Below, piece by piece: positions 1 through 12,164 of a stretch of DNA of 64,000 nucleotides (position 1 is the stretch's first letter; every line of letters begins with the position of its first letter). The stretch is taken from assembly GCF_030693405.1 (NCBI RefSeq), contig NZ_JAUYAW010000072.1, positions 124,001-188,000 of the forward strand, written 5' to 3'. This DNA is from Phenylobacterium sp. (lineage in GTDB: Bacteria > Pseudomonadota > Alphaproteobacteria > Caulobacterales > Caulobacteraceae). The notes below the pieces were generated by a model. That model worked only from the letters and a program-made list of their open reading frames with translations. It did no database searches and was not told where the DNA came from. The position numbers and the translations under genes are program-made.

Positions 1-440
1 CAGGTGGCCAGGGTCGCAGACGCGCCCGAGCTCATGGCCTTGGGCACGGCGAAGGGGCCGATGCGCTTCGGCCCGCGGGTGCGCGCGGTTTCAGCCGCCT
101 CGATGATGACCTTGGTGGACGGGCCGCCCGAGCCGACGATCAGGCCCGTCTTCTCGTGGCTCACCTCATCGGGCGTCAGGCCCGAATCGGCGATGGCCTG
201 CTCCATGGCGATGTGGCCATAGGCGGTGCCTGGCGCCAGGAAGCGCGCTGCGCGGCGGTCGACCAGGGATTCCCAGTCGATGGCGGGGTCCCCGTGGACC
301 TGGCTGCGGAAGCCGAACTCGGCATATTCCGGCGCCGCCGTAATGCCTGAACGGGCGTCCCGCAGGGAGGCGAGAACCTCCTCGGCGGTATTGCCGATGG
401 ATGAAACGATACCGATTCCGGTAATGGCGACCCGGCGCAT
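1..440 (-). CDS. fabB: Beta-ketoacyl-ACP synthase I (N-terminal part)
   Basis: Partial gene; the 3' end lies beyond position 1. The visible N-terminus begins MRRVAITGIGIVSSIGN and continues with the typical thiolase-fold start of FabB/FabF condensing enzymes, including GLIVGSGGPST and a region rich in small residues before the catalytic cysteine, which is not reached here. FabB elongates unsaturated acyl-ACP in type II fatty acid synthesis. It follows fabA by 28 bp on the same strand, the usual fabA-fabB pair for anaerobic unsaturated fatty acid synthesis, which favours FabB over FabF. The start is the ATG read leftwards from 440. Confidence 0.93.
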   Translation of the reverse strand, partial: MRRVAITGIGIVSSIGNTAEEVLASLRDARSGITAAPEYAEFGFRSQVHGDPAIDWESLVDRRAARFLAPGTAYGHIAMEQAIADSGLTPDEVSHEKTGLIVGSGGPSTKVIIEAAETARTRGPKRIGPFAVPKAMSSGASATLAT

Positions 441-468
441 GCTCGCTCCCGTTCCGTTCCTGGCGTGT

Positions 469-981
469 TTAGCGCTGATAGAGTCCGACGCGGAGATCCT
501 GCGCCGTGTAGATCACATTGCCGTCCGCCTCGAGCACGGCGTCGCCGATGCCCATGACCAAGCGGCGGTTGATGACCCGCTTCATCTCGACCTTGTAGGT
601 CACGACCTTGATGTCGGGGGTGACTTCACCGGCGAACTTCACTTCGCCGCAGCCCAGGGCCCGGCCGCGGCCCTTGCCGCCGATCCAGCCGAGATAGAAG
701 CCGACCAGCTGCCACATGGCGTCCAGGCCCAGGCTGCCGGGCATGACCGGGTCGTTGATGAAGTGGCAGTCAAAGAACCAGAGGCCCGGATTGATGTCGA
801 ATTCGGCCTCAATATAGCCCTTCCCGTGGGCGCCGCCGTCATTGTTGATCGTCGTGATGCGATCGAACAGCAGCATGGGCGGCGCGGGCAGCTGGGCGTT
901 GCCGGGACCGAACATCTCGCCGCGGGCGCAGGCCAGCAGGTCGTCCAGCTCGTATCGGCTCTTGGGCTCGTGAATGGTCAT
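469..981 (-). CDS. fabA: 3-hydroxydecanoyl-ACP dehydratase/isomerase
   Basis: FabA of 170 aa, normal family length. It dehydrates 3-hydroxyacyl-ACP and isomerises trans-2-decenoyl-ACP to cis-3, the branch point to unsaturated fatty acids. The hot-dog motif with the catalytic His ([14 protein letters not shown], His about residue 71) and the downstream GLDAMWQ segment with the Asp are visible. I chose the internal ATG at 981 ([17 protein letters not shown]): an AAGG sits about 8 nt before it and family proteins begin here; the open frame runs 30 nt further upstream. It is the first gene of the fabA-fabB pair. Confidence 0.96.
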   Translation of the reverse strand: MTIHEPKSRYELDDLLACARGEMFGPGNAQLPAPPMLLFDRITTINNDGGAHGKGYIEAEFDINPGLWFFDCHFINDPVMPGSLGLDAMWQLVGFYLGWIGGKGRGRALGCGEVKFAGEVTPDIKVVTYKVEMKRVINRRLVMGIGDAVLEADGNVIYTAQDLRVGLYQR

Positions 982-1049
982 GCGCCGCCTTTTCAGCTCG
1001 GACGATAACAAAAGAAGGGTCAGGCCCTAGCACGAGGCCAAGGCGGGGC

Positions 1050-1544
1050 TCAACGACATTGGACAGGGGCGGCCACGCCCCAGAGCACGGTTTCCGGCGT
1101 CCAACCCCTGACGCCCTCAAGGCTCAGGCGGCACCAGCCCTTTTCGCATTTGTCCAGGCTGGCGATGGACCGGGGGTTCACATAGGCAGTGATCTGCGCC
1201 TCGGCCCTCGGCCGGCGGCGCAGGGCGACAGGCTCGGGCCCCAGCGTCATCACCGTCTGTTTGCCGTCGATGACCCGACGATGCACCCAGGCCACCCCGC
1301 CTTCGGGATCGCAGATCCGCCGCCATTCCCGGGTCTCGGCGATGATCTGCACGGGCAGGCCCCGGGCGCGATAGACCCAGAGGACCTGGTGGTCGTCCCC
1401 GGGTCCCGCCCGTGCGTTGACCTTGTCGAACTTGAGGGAGAGGTAGCGGGGGACAGGGAATCCCGAGGGCGTGTCCTCCGGATCGCGCGGGGCCGCCACC
1501 GCGGAGGCGGGGAGCGCCAGCGCGGCCAGGGCAAGCCAGAGCAT
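1050..1544 (-). CDS. Secreted SH3-like domain protein
   Basis: A 164-aa protein with a hydrophobic N-terminus (MLWLALAALALPASAVAA) ending in an AXA-type cleavage site, so probably exported. The rest is two bacterial SH3-like repeats: one from about residue 35 (SLKFDKVNARAGPG, the typical 'V.N.R.GPG' signature) to 95, and one from about 98 to 160 ending in GWTPETVLWGV. The family (SH3 type 3/4) is often a cell-wall or periplasmic interaction module; the partner is unknown. The open frame continues far upstream, antisense to the dehydrogenase, but only the ATG at 1544 gives a sensible signal peptide. It is divergent from the dehydrogenase at 1684. Confidence 0.85.
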   Translation of the reverse strand: MLWLALAALALPASAVAAPRDPEDTPSGFPVPRYLSLKFDKVNARAGPGDDHQVLWVYRARGLPVQIIAETREWRRICDPEGGVAWVHRRVIDGKQTVMTLGPEPVALRRRPRAEAQITAYVNPRSIASLDKCEKGWCRLSLEGVRGWTPETVLWGVAAPVQCR

Positions 1545-1683
1545 CGCCCATCGCCAGGGCGCCGGGGCGCAAGAAAGCGTCAGCTTCGAAGGCTCGCCTT
1601 GGCCCTGCAAGGTCCCTTTGCTACAGGTTGCAGCTCGCGCGCCCACGGCGCCCCGCCGCAAGGTTCCCGTCTCAGACTCGGTC

Positions 1684-2670
1684 ATGGTCGCCCGTAAGCC
1701 CAAAGTCATCGTCACCCGCAAGCTCCCCGACCAGGTGGAGACCCGGATGAGAGAATTGTTCGACGCCGAGCTCAACCTGTCGGATGAGCCGATGAGTCGT
1801 GACGCCCTCTTGGACGCGGTCAAACGCGCCGATGTGCTGGCGCCCACCATCACCGATCGAATCGATGCTGATCTCATCGCCCAGGCTGGGCCGCAGCTCA
1901 AGCTGATCGCCTCCTTCGGCGCCGGCGTCGACCATATCGATGTGGCCGCCGCCTCGGCGCGCAATATCAGCGTCACCAATACGCCCGGCGTGCTCACCGA
2001 AGACACCGCCGACATGACGCTCGCCCTGATCATGGTGGTCGCCCGGCGGATCGTCGAGGGCGCCAATGTGGTGCAGTCCGGCGGCTTCACCGGCTGGTCG
2101 CCCACCTGGATGCTGGGCCGCCGGGTCACCGGCAAGCGGCTGGGCATCGTCGGCATGGGCCGCATCGGACAGGCTGTCGCCCGCAGGGCCAAGGCGTTCG
2201 GCCTGCAGATCCACTATCACAACCGAAAGCCGGTCAGCCCCCGCATCGAGGAAGAGCTGGGCGCCACCTATTGGGACAGCCTCGATCAGATGATGGCGCG
2301 GATGGATCTGGTCTCCATCCACTGTCCGCACACCCCGGCCACCTTCCACCTGCTGTCGGCCCGGCGCCTCAAGCTGCTGCAGCCCCACGCCATCCTGATC
2401 AACACCGCCCGGGGCGAGATCGTCGATGAGGACGCCCTGATCGACATCCTGGCCAAGGGCGAGATCGCCGGCGCGGGCCTCGACGTGTTCGAGCACGAGC
2501 CGGCGGTGAACCCCAAGCTGCTGAAGCTGCCCAATGTGGTCCTGCTGCCGCATATGAGCTCGGCCACGGTGGAGAGCCGCGTGGACATGGGCGAGAAGGT
2601 GATCATCAACATCCGCACCTGGATGGACGGCCACCGCCCGCCGGACCGGGTCATCCCGGCGATGCTGTAG
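1684..2670 (+). CDS. D-2-hydroxyacid dehydrogenase (glyoxylate/hydroxypyruvate reductase type)
   Basis: A 328-aa NAD(P)-dependent D-isomer-specific 2-hydroxyacid dehydrogenase. The nucleotide-binding loop is LGIVGMGRIGQAVA, the catalytic Arg region is INTARGEIVDE, and the catalytic Glu and His lie in FEHEPAVNP and LLPHMSSATVESR. This family reduces glyoxylate, hydroxypyruvate or other 2-oxoacids; which substrate is used cannot be read from the sequence. The frame is open 213 nt upstream, overlapping the divergent SH3 gene, so I take MVARKPKVIVTRKLPD at 1684 as the start, where homology to the family begins. It is followed by a paired-hairpin repeat. Confidence 0.92.
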   Translation: MVARKPKVIVTRKLPDQVETRMRELFDAELNLSDEPMSRDALLDAVKRADVLAPTITDRIDADLIAQAGPQLKLIASFGAGVDHIDVAAASARNISVTNTPGVLTEDTADMTLALIMVVARRIVEGANVVQSGGFTGWSPTWMLGRRVTGKRLGIVGMGRIGQAVARRAKAFGLQIHYHNRKPVSPRIEEELGATYWDSLDQMMARMDLVSIHCPHTPATFHLLSARRLKLLQPHAILINTARGEIVDEDALIDILAKGEIAGAGLDVFEHEPAVNPKLLKLPNVVLLPHMSSATVESRVDMGEKVIINIRTWMDGHRPPDRVIPAML

Positions 2671-2701
2671 GGGCTCAGACCCAGCCCGGAACCCCCACCG
2701 G

Positions 2702-2788
2702 CGTCATCCTGGGCCTTGTGCCCAGGATCCCTCTCGACGCTTGCGCCCGCCCTCGACAGGGATGCTCGGCAAAAGGCCGAGCATGACG
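2702..2788. repeat. Paired-hairpin intergenic repeat, copy A
   Basis: An 87-bp element bounded by CGTCAT and ATGACG. It holds two perfect hairpins, CCTGGGC..GCCCAGG next to the left end and ATGCTCGGC..GCCGAGCAT next to the right end, separated by about 35 bp. It has the same length and design as the copies at 3446 and 7993 but quite different stem sequences. It lies between two convergent genes, where it could also stop transcription. Confidence 0.7.
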
Positions 2789-2807
2789 TTTGGGAGGGGC
2801 TATGGCC

Positions 2808-3428
2808 TCAGCGCCCTAGCGCCTCTGCGATCACATCGGCCACCGTCCGCGTGCCGTCCCAAAGACCCGCCCGCCAGCCACAGGCCCGCGCGGCCTCCAC
2901 GTTGCGGGGCGAGTCATCGATCAGCAGCAGCTCGTGCGGTCCATGGCCAGTACGCGCCGCCACCGCGTCGAAGAAGGCCGGATCGGGTTTTCCGCAGCCA
3001 TAGGCGGCCGCATAGTGGATTTCGGCGAACCGGTCCTTCAGGCCGAGCTCATTCCAGAGATAGGCCGCCCGCAGGTGCTCCTGCACCGTGGCCAGGTGCA
3101 GGGCGTAGCGGCCGTTTAGGGCGGCGAGCTGGTCCAGGAAACCCTGGTCCAGGTGGGCGTCCTTGGAAAACCAATAGTCGGTCAGGGCCTCGGGGGTCAG
3201 GTGGGGCGCGAAGTCCGGCAGGGCGATGGCCAGCCGCTCGTGCAGGTCGGCGCGGCCGTTCACCACATCGGTCCAATGGTCGGCGAAGAAGGCGCTCTGA
3301 AACTCCGCCGGGTCGACCCCCAGATCGGCCTCGATCGCATGGTCCCAGCGCAGGCCGTCCGGATGGCGGATCACCACCCCGTCCACATCGATCATCAAGG
3401 TGCGGACGGTCACGAGCGGCTTTCCCAT
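2808..3428 (-). CDS. HAD-superfamily hydrolase
   Basis: A 206-aa HAD hydrolase. Motif I is LMIDVDGVV, with the nucleophile Asp14 and acid/base Asp16. The C-terminal motifs are GKPDPAFF (motif III Lys) and LLIDDSPRNVEAA (motif IV Asp pair); a helical cap lies between. These enzymes are mostly phosphatases or phosphoglucomutases of small molecules; the substrate is not identifiable. The start at 3428 (MGKPLVTVRTLMIDVDG) excludes a 30-residue extension that would run through the repeat at 3446-3532. It lies downstream of mutS on the same strand. Confidence 0.88.
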   Translation of the reverse strand: MGKPLVTVRTLMIDVDGVVIRHPDGLRWDHAIEADLGVDPAEFQSAFFADHWTDVVNGRADLHERLAIALPDFAPHLTPEALTDYWFSKDAHLDQGFLDQLAALNGRYALHLATVQEHLRAAYLWNELGLKDRFAEIHYAAAYGCGKPDPAFFDAVAARTGHGPHELLLIDDSPRNVEAARACGWRAGLWDGTRTVADVIAEALGR

Positions 3429-3445
3429 ATGCTTCAGTTTTCGCC

Positions 3446-3532
3446 CGTCATGGCCGGACTTGACCCGACCATCCACGAACACCGCGCCGGCGCAAGTGTG
3501 CATGGCCCCTCGGATCAAGTCCGAGGGTGACG
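3446..3532. repeat. Paired-hairpin intergenic repeat, copy B
   Basis: An 87-bp element with CGTCAT at the left end and GTGACG at the right. The left part holds an imperfect hairpin around GGCCGGACTTGACCCGACC, and the right part holds CCTCGGATCAAGTCCGAGG. It is closely similar in sequence to copy C at 7993-8077 and lies between mutS and the HAD gene. Confidence 0.8.
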
Positions 3533-3543
3533 GCGGTGGGGCG

Positions 3544-6225
<2,682 letters not shown>

Positions 6226-6326
6226 CAGGCCGGCAAGCTAGCGGCCCAGGGGGATTCGGTCATCCCTTCGCCGCGCCTGGACGCCTGCGAGGCGCGATGG
6301 CCGCCCCCCCATTCCCCTCTCGCCAA

Positions 6327-6341
6327 GTGATCGGCGATCAC
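6327..6341. promoter_or_regulatory. Candidate operator in mutS/FMO divergent region
   Basis: GTGATC-ggc-GATCAC is a perfect 6-bp inverted repeat with a 3-bp spacer. A looser outer repeat (CAAGT at 6324, ACTTG at 6345) partly overlaps it. It lies about 80 bp upstream of the monooxygenase start. The design fits a dimeric repressor site. No regulator gene is adjacent. Confidence 0.4.
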
Positions 6342-6421
6342 CTAACTTGATTTCCATCAGGGATCGCAGATCGTCAGACGCAGATACTGACGACAGGGAA
6401 CGACAAGGAAGAGGGTACCCC

Positions 6422-7963
6422 ATGACCAGCGTGGATGTGGCGCGCAAGGCGCAGGCGGCGTCGGACATTCAGCACTTTGACGTGCTGGTGGTGGGCGCGG
6501 GCATTTCCGGGGTCGGGGCGGCTTGGCACCTGACGCACCAGTCGCCCGGTACGAGCTTCGTGGTGCTGGAGGCCAAGGACACCTTTGGCGGCACCTGGGT
6601 CACCCACCGCTATCCGGGCGTCCGTTCAGACAGCGACCTCTACACCTTCGGCTACCGGTTCAAGCCGTGGCTCGGGGCGCCGATCGCCACCTCCCAGGAA
6701 ATCCTCACCTATATGGGCGAGGTGATCGAAGAGAACGATCTGGCCCGCCATATCCGCTACGGCCACAAGATCACCAATGCGGCCTGGTCCAGCGAGAAGA
6801 GGGTCTGGACCGTTGACGCGGTGAAGACCGCCACCGGCGAGGCGCTCACCTTCACCTGCGGCTTCCTATGGATGTGCCAGGGCTACTACCACCACGACGA
6901 GGGCTACACGCCGGAATGGCCGGGCATGACCGACTTCAAGGGCCCGATCATCCATCCGCAGACCTGGCCCGACGACCTGGACTATCTCGGCAAGAAGGTG
7001 GTGGTGATCGGCTCGGGCGCCACGGCTGCGACCCTGGTGCCGGCCCTGGCCGAAAAGGCCGGGCATGTGACCATGCTGCAGCGCTCGCCCACCTATTTCG
7101 CCACGGGCCGCAACGCCAACGAGCTGGCCGATACGCTGCGCGACCTGGAGGTCCCCGAGGAGTGGACCCACGAGATCGTGCGGCGCCGCATCCTCAAGGA
7201 CCAGGGCATGTTCGCCCACATGGCCCGGGAGTATCCCGAGGCCGTGAAGGAGGAGATTCTCAAGGCCGTCGCCGCCGTCCTGCCGGAGGGCTACGACATG
7301 AAGCACTTCACCCCCAGCTATCGTCCCTGGCAGCAGCGCCTGGCCTTCGTGCCGGACGCCGACCTGTTCAAGGGCATCAGCGCGGGCAAGGCCTCGGTGG
7401 TCACCGACCAGATCGAGCGCTTTACCGAAAAGGGGATCCTGCTGAAGTCCGGCGAGGAGCTGGAGGCCGACATTATCATCACCGCCACGGGCTTCCGCCT
7501 GTCGGTCATGGGGGAGATCCCCTTCCAGGTGGATGGCGAACCGGTGAACTTCGGCGACACCCTGACCTATCGCGGCATGATGTTCACCGGCGTGCCGAAC
7601 CTCGTCTGGGTGTTCGGCTATTTCCGCGCCAGCTGGACCCTGCGGGTGGACCTGATGGGGGATTTCGTGGCCCGGCTGCTGGCCCACATGAAGGCCCGCG
7701 GCGCCAAGAAGGTGATGGTCGATCCCGGCGAGGCCGGCGCGACCATGCCCCGCGGCCCCTGGATCGATCCGGACAACTTCAATCCGGGCTATCTGATGCG
7801 CGACATGGACAAGATGCCCAAGTGCGGCGACACCGCCGAATGGCGCCACACCCAGGACTATTGGGCCGAGCGCGCCGACATCCCGACCATCGACCTGGAC
7901 GGCCCGGTCTTCCGCTATGACGACCAGCCGGCCACGGCCCGGGCGGTGGAGGCCGCGGAGTAG
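6422..7963 (+). CDS. Flavin-containing monooxygenase (Baeyer-Villiger type)
   Basis: A 513-aa flavoprotein monooxygenase. The FAD-binding Rossmann motif is VLVVGAGISGVGAA near residue 20. The Baeyer-Villiger fingerprint FxGxxxHxxxW is present as FKGPIIHPQTW near residue 180, followed by the NADP-binding motif VVVIGSGATAATL near residue 198. A C-terminal ATG motif is IITATGFRL. The family inserts oxygen into ketones or oxidises N/S atoms of xenobiotics; the substrate is unknown. The start at 6422 follows a GGAAGAGGG purine run. It is a single gene, divergent from mutS, with a candidate operator upstream. Confidence 0.92.
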   Translation: MTSVDVARKAQAASDIQHFDVLVVGAGISGVGAAWHLTHQSPGTSFVVLEAKDTFGGTWVTHRYPGVRSDSDLYTFGYRFKPWLGAPIATSQEILTYMGEVIEENDLARHIRYGHKITNAAWSSEKRVWTVDAVKTATGEALTFTCGFLWMCQGYYHHDEGYTPEWPGMTDFKGPIIHPQTWPDDLDYLGKKVVVIGSGATAATLVPALAEKAGHVTMLQRSPTYFATGRNANELADTLRDLEVPEEWTHEIVRRRILKDQGMFAHMAREYPEAVKEEILKAVAAVLPEGYDMKHFTPSYRPWQQRLAFVPDADLFKGISAGKASVVTDQIERFTEKGILLKSGEELEADIIITATGFRLSVMGEIPFQVDGEPVNFGDTLTYRGMMFTGVPNLVWVFGYFRASWTLRVDLMGDFVARLLAHMKARGAKKVMVDPGEAGATMPRGPWIDPDNFNPGYLMRDMDKMPKCGDTAEWRHTQDYWAERADIPTIDLDGPVFRYDDQPATARAVEAAE

Positions 7964-7992
7964 GGGGCGGCCGGCCCTACCTGTATCTCCGC

Positions 7993-8077
7993 CGTCATGG
8001 TCGGGCTTGACCCGACCATCCATGAACACCGGCATGGATCAGTGCGCATGGGCCCTCGGATCAGTCCGAGGGTGACG
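7993..8077. repeat. Paired-hairpin intergenic repeat, copy C
   Basis: An 85-bp element with CGTCAT at the left end and GTGACG at the right. The left hairpin is GGTCGGGCTTGACCCGACC and the right is CCTCGGATCAGTCCGAGG. It matches copy B at most positions. It lies between the monooxygenase and dnaJ, which are convergent. Confidence 0.8.
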
Positions 8078-8096
8078 AGGTAGGGGAAAACAGGGT

Positions 8097-8187
8097 CACA
8101 AAGGACACGAAGACAGCCAAGGACACGAAGGGGCCGGCGGCCTCGCCTTGGTGTCCTTCGCGCCCCCTTTGTGTCCTTCGTGTCCCC
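8097..8187. repeat. Inverted cluster of AAGGACACGAAG units
   Basis: Two direct copies of AAGGACACGAAG (8101-8112 and 8119-8130) are followed, after a GC-rich centre, by two inverted versions (around 8146-8160 and 8168-8185). Together they could fold into a long imperfect hairpin between the convergent FMO and dnaJ genes. It may act as a transcription terminator; there is no U-rich run. Confidence 0.6.
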
Positions 8188-8244
8188 ACTTGAGGCGCGT
8201 GAGGCGCGCTAGGCAGGGTGCGCGTCTCGCGTCTGCCCGCGGCC

Positions 8245-9405
8245 TCAGCCGCCGGTCATCTCTTCCCAGAAGCGCTTGGCCTTGCCGACGAACGACGAGG
8301 ATTTGGGATGGGTCTGTTCGCCGCTTAGCTCGGCGAATTCTGCCATCAGCTCCTTCTGGCGGGGGCTGAGCCGGGTCGGCGTCTCGACGAAGATTTCCAC
8401 CACCAGATCGCCCCGTTCGCGCGAGCGCAGGGAGGGCATGCCCCGGCCCTTGAGCCGCAGGGTCTTGCCGGTCTGGGCGCCTTCGGGGACGTCCACCGGG
8501 ATCTTGCAGTTTCCGTCGCAATTCTCGCCGCCCATCAGGCAGGGCGCCTCGATCTCGCCGCCCAGCACGGCCACGGCCATGGGCACGGGCACGGTGCAGA
8601 GGAGATCAAGGCCATCGCGCTCGAACAACTCGTGCGGGGTCACCGACAGGAAGATGTAGAGGTCGCCACGGGGGCCGCCCCGGCCGCCGGCGTCGCCTTC
8701 GCCCGCCAGGCGGATGCGGGCGCCGTCGTCCACCCCGGCTGGAATGCGGACCTGCAGGGTGCGCTCCTTGCGCACCTGGCCGTGGCCGTGACAGGTCGTA
8801 CAGGGATCAAGGATCAGCCGGCCGGCGCCGCCGCAGCGGGGGCAGGTGCGCTCGACGGAGAAGAAGCCCTGGCTGGCGCGGACGCGACCTGCGCCGCCGC
8901 AGCCCCCGCAGACCGTCGGGCTGGTCCCGGGCTTGGCGCCTGTGCCGTCGCAGGCCTCACAGGTGATGGCGGCCGGCACCACGATCTCGACCTCAGCGCC
9001 AGCGAAGGCCTGCTCCAGGGTGATTTCAAGGTCATAGCGCAGGTCCTGGCCCCGGGCCGGTCCGCTGCGCCGGCCGCGGCCGCCTTGCGCGAACATGTCG
9101 CCGAAGACGTCGCCGAACACCTCGTTGAAGATGTCGTGCACATCGGTGAAGCCCGCCCCGCCGGGGCCGCCTCCGCCGCCTGCGCCATTGACGCCGGCAT
9201 GGCCGAACCGGTCATAGGCCGCGCGCTTCTGGGCATCGGACAGGACCGAATAGGCCTCGTTGATCTCCTTGAAGCGGGTGGCGGAGTCCTCGCAGCCGCC
9301 ATTGCGGTCGGGATGATGCTCCATCGCCAGCTTGCGATAGGCGGCCTTGAGCGCGGCGTCATCGCTGCCGCGGCTCACGCCCAGGATCTCGTAATAGTCC
9401 CGCAT
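8245..9405 (-). CDS. dnaJ: Chaperone protein DnaJ
   Basis: A 386-aa type I DnaJ. The J domain (residues 1-70) has the HPD motif that stimulates DnaK ATPase. A Gly-rich linker follows ([12 protein letters not shown]). The zinc-finger region has four CxxCxGxG repeats: [32 protein letters not shown]. The C-terminal substrate-binding domains include an extra cysteine-rich stretch ([17 protein letters not shown]) not seen in the E. coli protein. It lies 160 bp downstream of dnaK on the same strand and acts with DnaK/GrpE in folding and heat-shock control. Confidence 0.96.
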   Translation of the reverse strand: MRDYYEILGVSRGSDDAALKAAYRKLAMEHHPDRNGGCEDSATRFKEINEAYSVLSDAQKRAAYDRFGHAGVNGAGGGGGPGGAGFTDVHDIFNEVFGDVFGDMFAQGGRGRRSGPARGQDLRYDLEITLEQAFAGAEVEIVVPAAITCEACDGTGAKPGTSPTVCGGCGGAGRVRASQGFFSVERTCPRCGGAGRLILDPCTTCHGHGQVRKERTLQVRIPAGVDDGARIRLAGEGDAGGRGGPRGDLYIFLSVTPHELFERDGLDLLCTVPVPMAVAVLGGEIEAPCLMGGENCDGNCKIPVDVPEGAQTGKTLRLKGRGMPSLRSRERGDLVVEIFVETPTRLSPRQKELMAEFAELSGEQTHPKSSSFVGKAKRFWEEMTGG

Positions 9406-9448
9406 GCGCGTCAGGTGTCTGAATGATTGTGAGAATTGAGGTGGGCAC

Positions 9449-9487
9449 GCCCCAGGTCCGGCGCAAGATGCGGGCCAGACCCGGGGC
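9449..9487 (-). promoter_or_regulatory. Hairpin between dnaK and dnaJ
   Basis: GCCCCAGGTC at 9449-9458 pairs with GACCCGGGGC at 9478-9487 (9 of 10 positions). With no T-run on the minus strand it is more likely an RNA-processing or partial attenuation structure, consistent with less DnaJ than DnaK, than a full terminator. This role is inferred. Confidence 0.35.
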
Positions 9488-9565
9488 GCTCAACACCACC
9501 GGCGGGCGGCGCCGCCGGCCCCGCCATCAGGCGAAGAGGGAGGCGCCGCGCCGCGGGGCTCATGG

Positions 9566-11467
<1,902 letters not shown>

Positions 11468-11605
11468 ATCGAGTCCTGCTCGCTCCTTGTTGGCGGACGG
11501 CGCGTGGTGGGCCTTCTAGTGAAGCGCCCTGGTTCTTGTCACCGCCCCCGGTCGAAAAAGGGTCTCGGGCGGTTAGCCCAAACAGGGCGCCGCCGTCGAG
11601 TCGCG

Positions 11606-11633
11606 ATATGGGGCTCCTGATAGCCGCTACAAG
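11606..11633 (-). promoter_or_regulatory. Sigma-32 heat-shock promoter of dnaK
   Basis: Read on the minus strand, CTTGTAG, 13 bp and CCCCATAT follow in order. This matches the RpoH consensus (CTTGAA, 13-15 bp, CCCCATnT) at nearly every position. It lies in the gap between the HExxH gene and dnaK, so transcription from here would enter dnaK-dnaJ. Confidence 0.8.
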
Positions 11634-11643
11634 TCCAATGCCC

Positions 11644-12144
11644 CTAAACTTTCCGGGGTTTATCGGCGTCGAATGTGCTGAATCCCGCCAGAAATGCGCC
11701 ATAGGCGAGGGCCGGATAGGGGGCGCTGGCGCGGCGGCTCGCCAGGAAGGCGTGCTGCACAACCATGGCCTGTTGCTCGATATTGAGGTCGCCGAAGCTG
11801 TGGCCCGACCGCAGGTCATAGGCGTAGGCCTCGGGCCCGTCGCCGCAGCGCAGCTTGGCCCACAACAGGCCGACGCCCTGCTGGGCCTGCCACACATGGG
11901 TCAGTTCGTGGACGAAGAGCGCCTGCAGGCCGAGCGCCGCCTGGGAAAAGTCCAGGGCCGCAGCCTTCTGCGGAAAGACCATCAGCCGCGAACCGGCCGC
12001 GAAGGCCCGGGGCCAGAGGGGCTGGGACAGAATCCGGATTCGCTGGGGCTCCAGGCGCTCGCCGAACACCTCGCGCCCAAGGGCGGTCTCGCCCTCGGTG
12101 AGGGGGCGCAGGCTGAGCGGCTTCATGCGGGCGGGCGGGATCAT
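11644..12144 (-). CDS. HExxH metallopeptidase-like protein
   Basis: A 166-aa protein with one clear motif, FVHELTHVWQ (His79, Glu80, His83), the zinc-binding HExxH signature as found in DUF4157-type and 'vgr-related' proteins of Caulobacterales. No signal peptide is evident. The function is unknown; a metal site is likely but proteolysis is not shown. The start at 12144 has AGGGG 4 nt upstream; the inner ATG at 12126 has no ribosome site. Its start codon sits inside a perfect 14-bp palindrome, and only 20 bp separate it from divergent alkB. Confidence 0.75.
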   Translation of the reverse strand: MIPPARMKPLSLRPLTEGETALGREVFGERLEPQRIRILSQPLWPRAFAAGSRLMVFPQKAAALDFSQAALGLQALFVHELTHVWQAQQGVGLLWAKLRCGDGPEAYAYDLRSGHSFGDLNIEQQAMVVQHAFLASRRASAPYPALAYGAFLAGFSTFDADKPRKV

Positions 12145-12160
12145 GATCCCCTATATGGGG
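12137..12160. promoter_or_regulatory. Adjacent palindromes between HExxH gene and alkB
   Basis: GGGATCATGATCCC (12137-12150) is a perfect palindrome covering the start codon of the minus-strand gene. The next bases, CCCCTATATGGGG (12148-12160), form a second inverted repeat. They occupy the whole gap between two divergent genes. They could be an operator or affect initiation; the role is inferred. Confidence 0.35.
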
Positions 12161-12164
12161 CCTG

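Noticed and set aside
8096-8521. A 141-codon minus-strand frame overlapping the 3' end of dnaJ
   Set aside because: It is another frame of dnaJ plus the repeat cluster, with no family signature.
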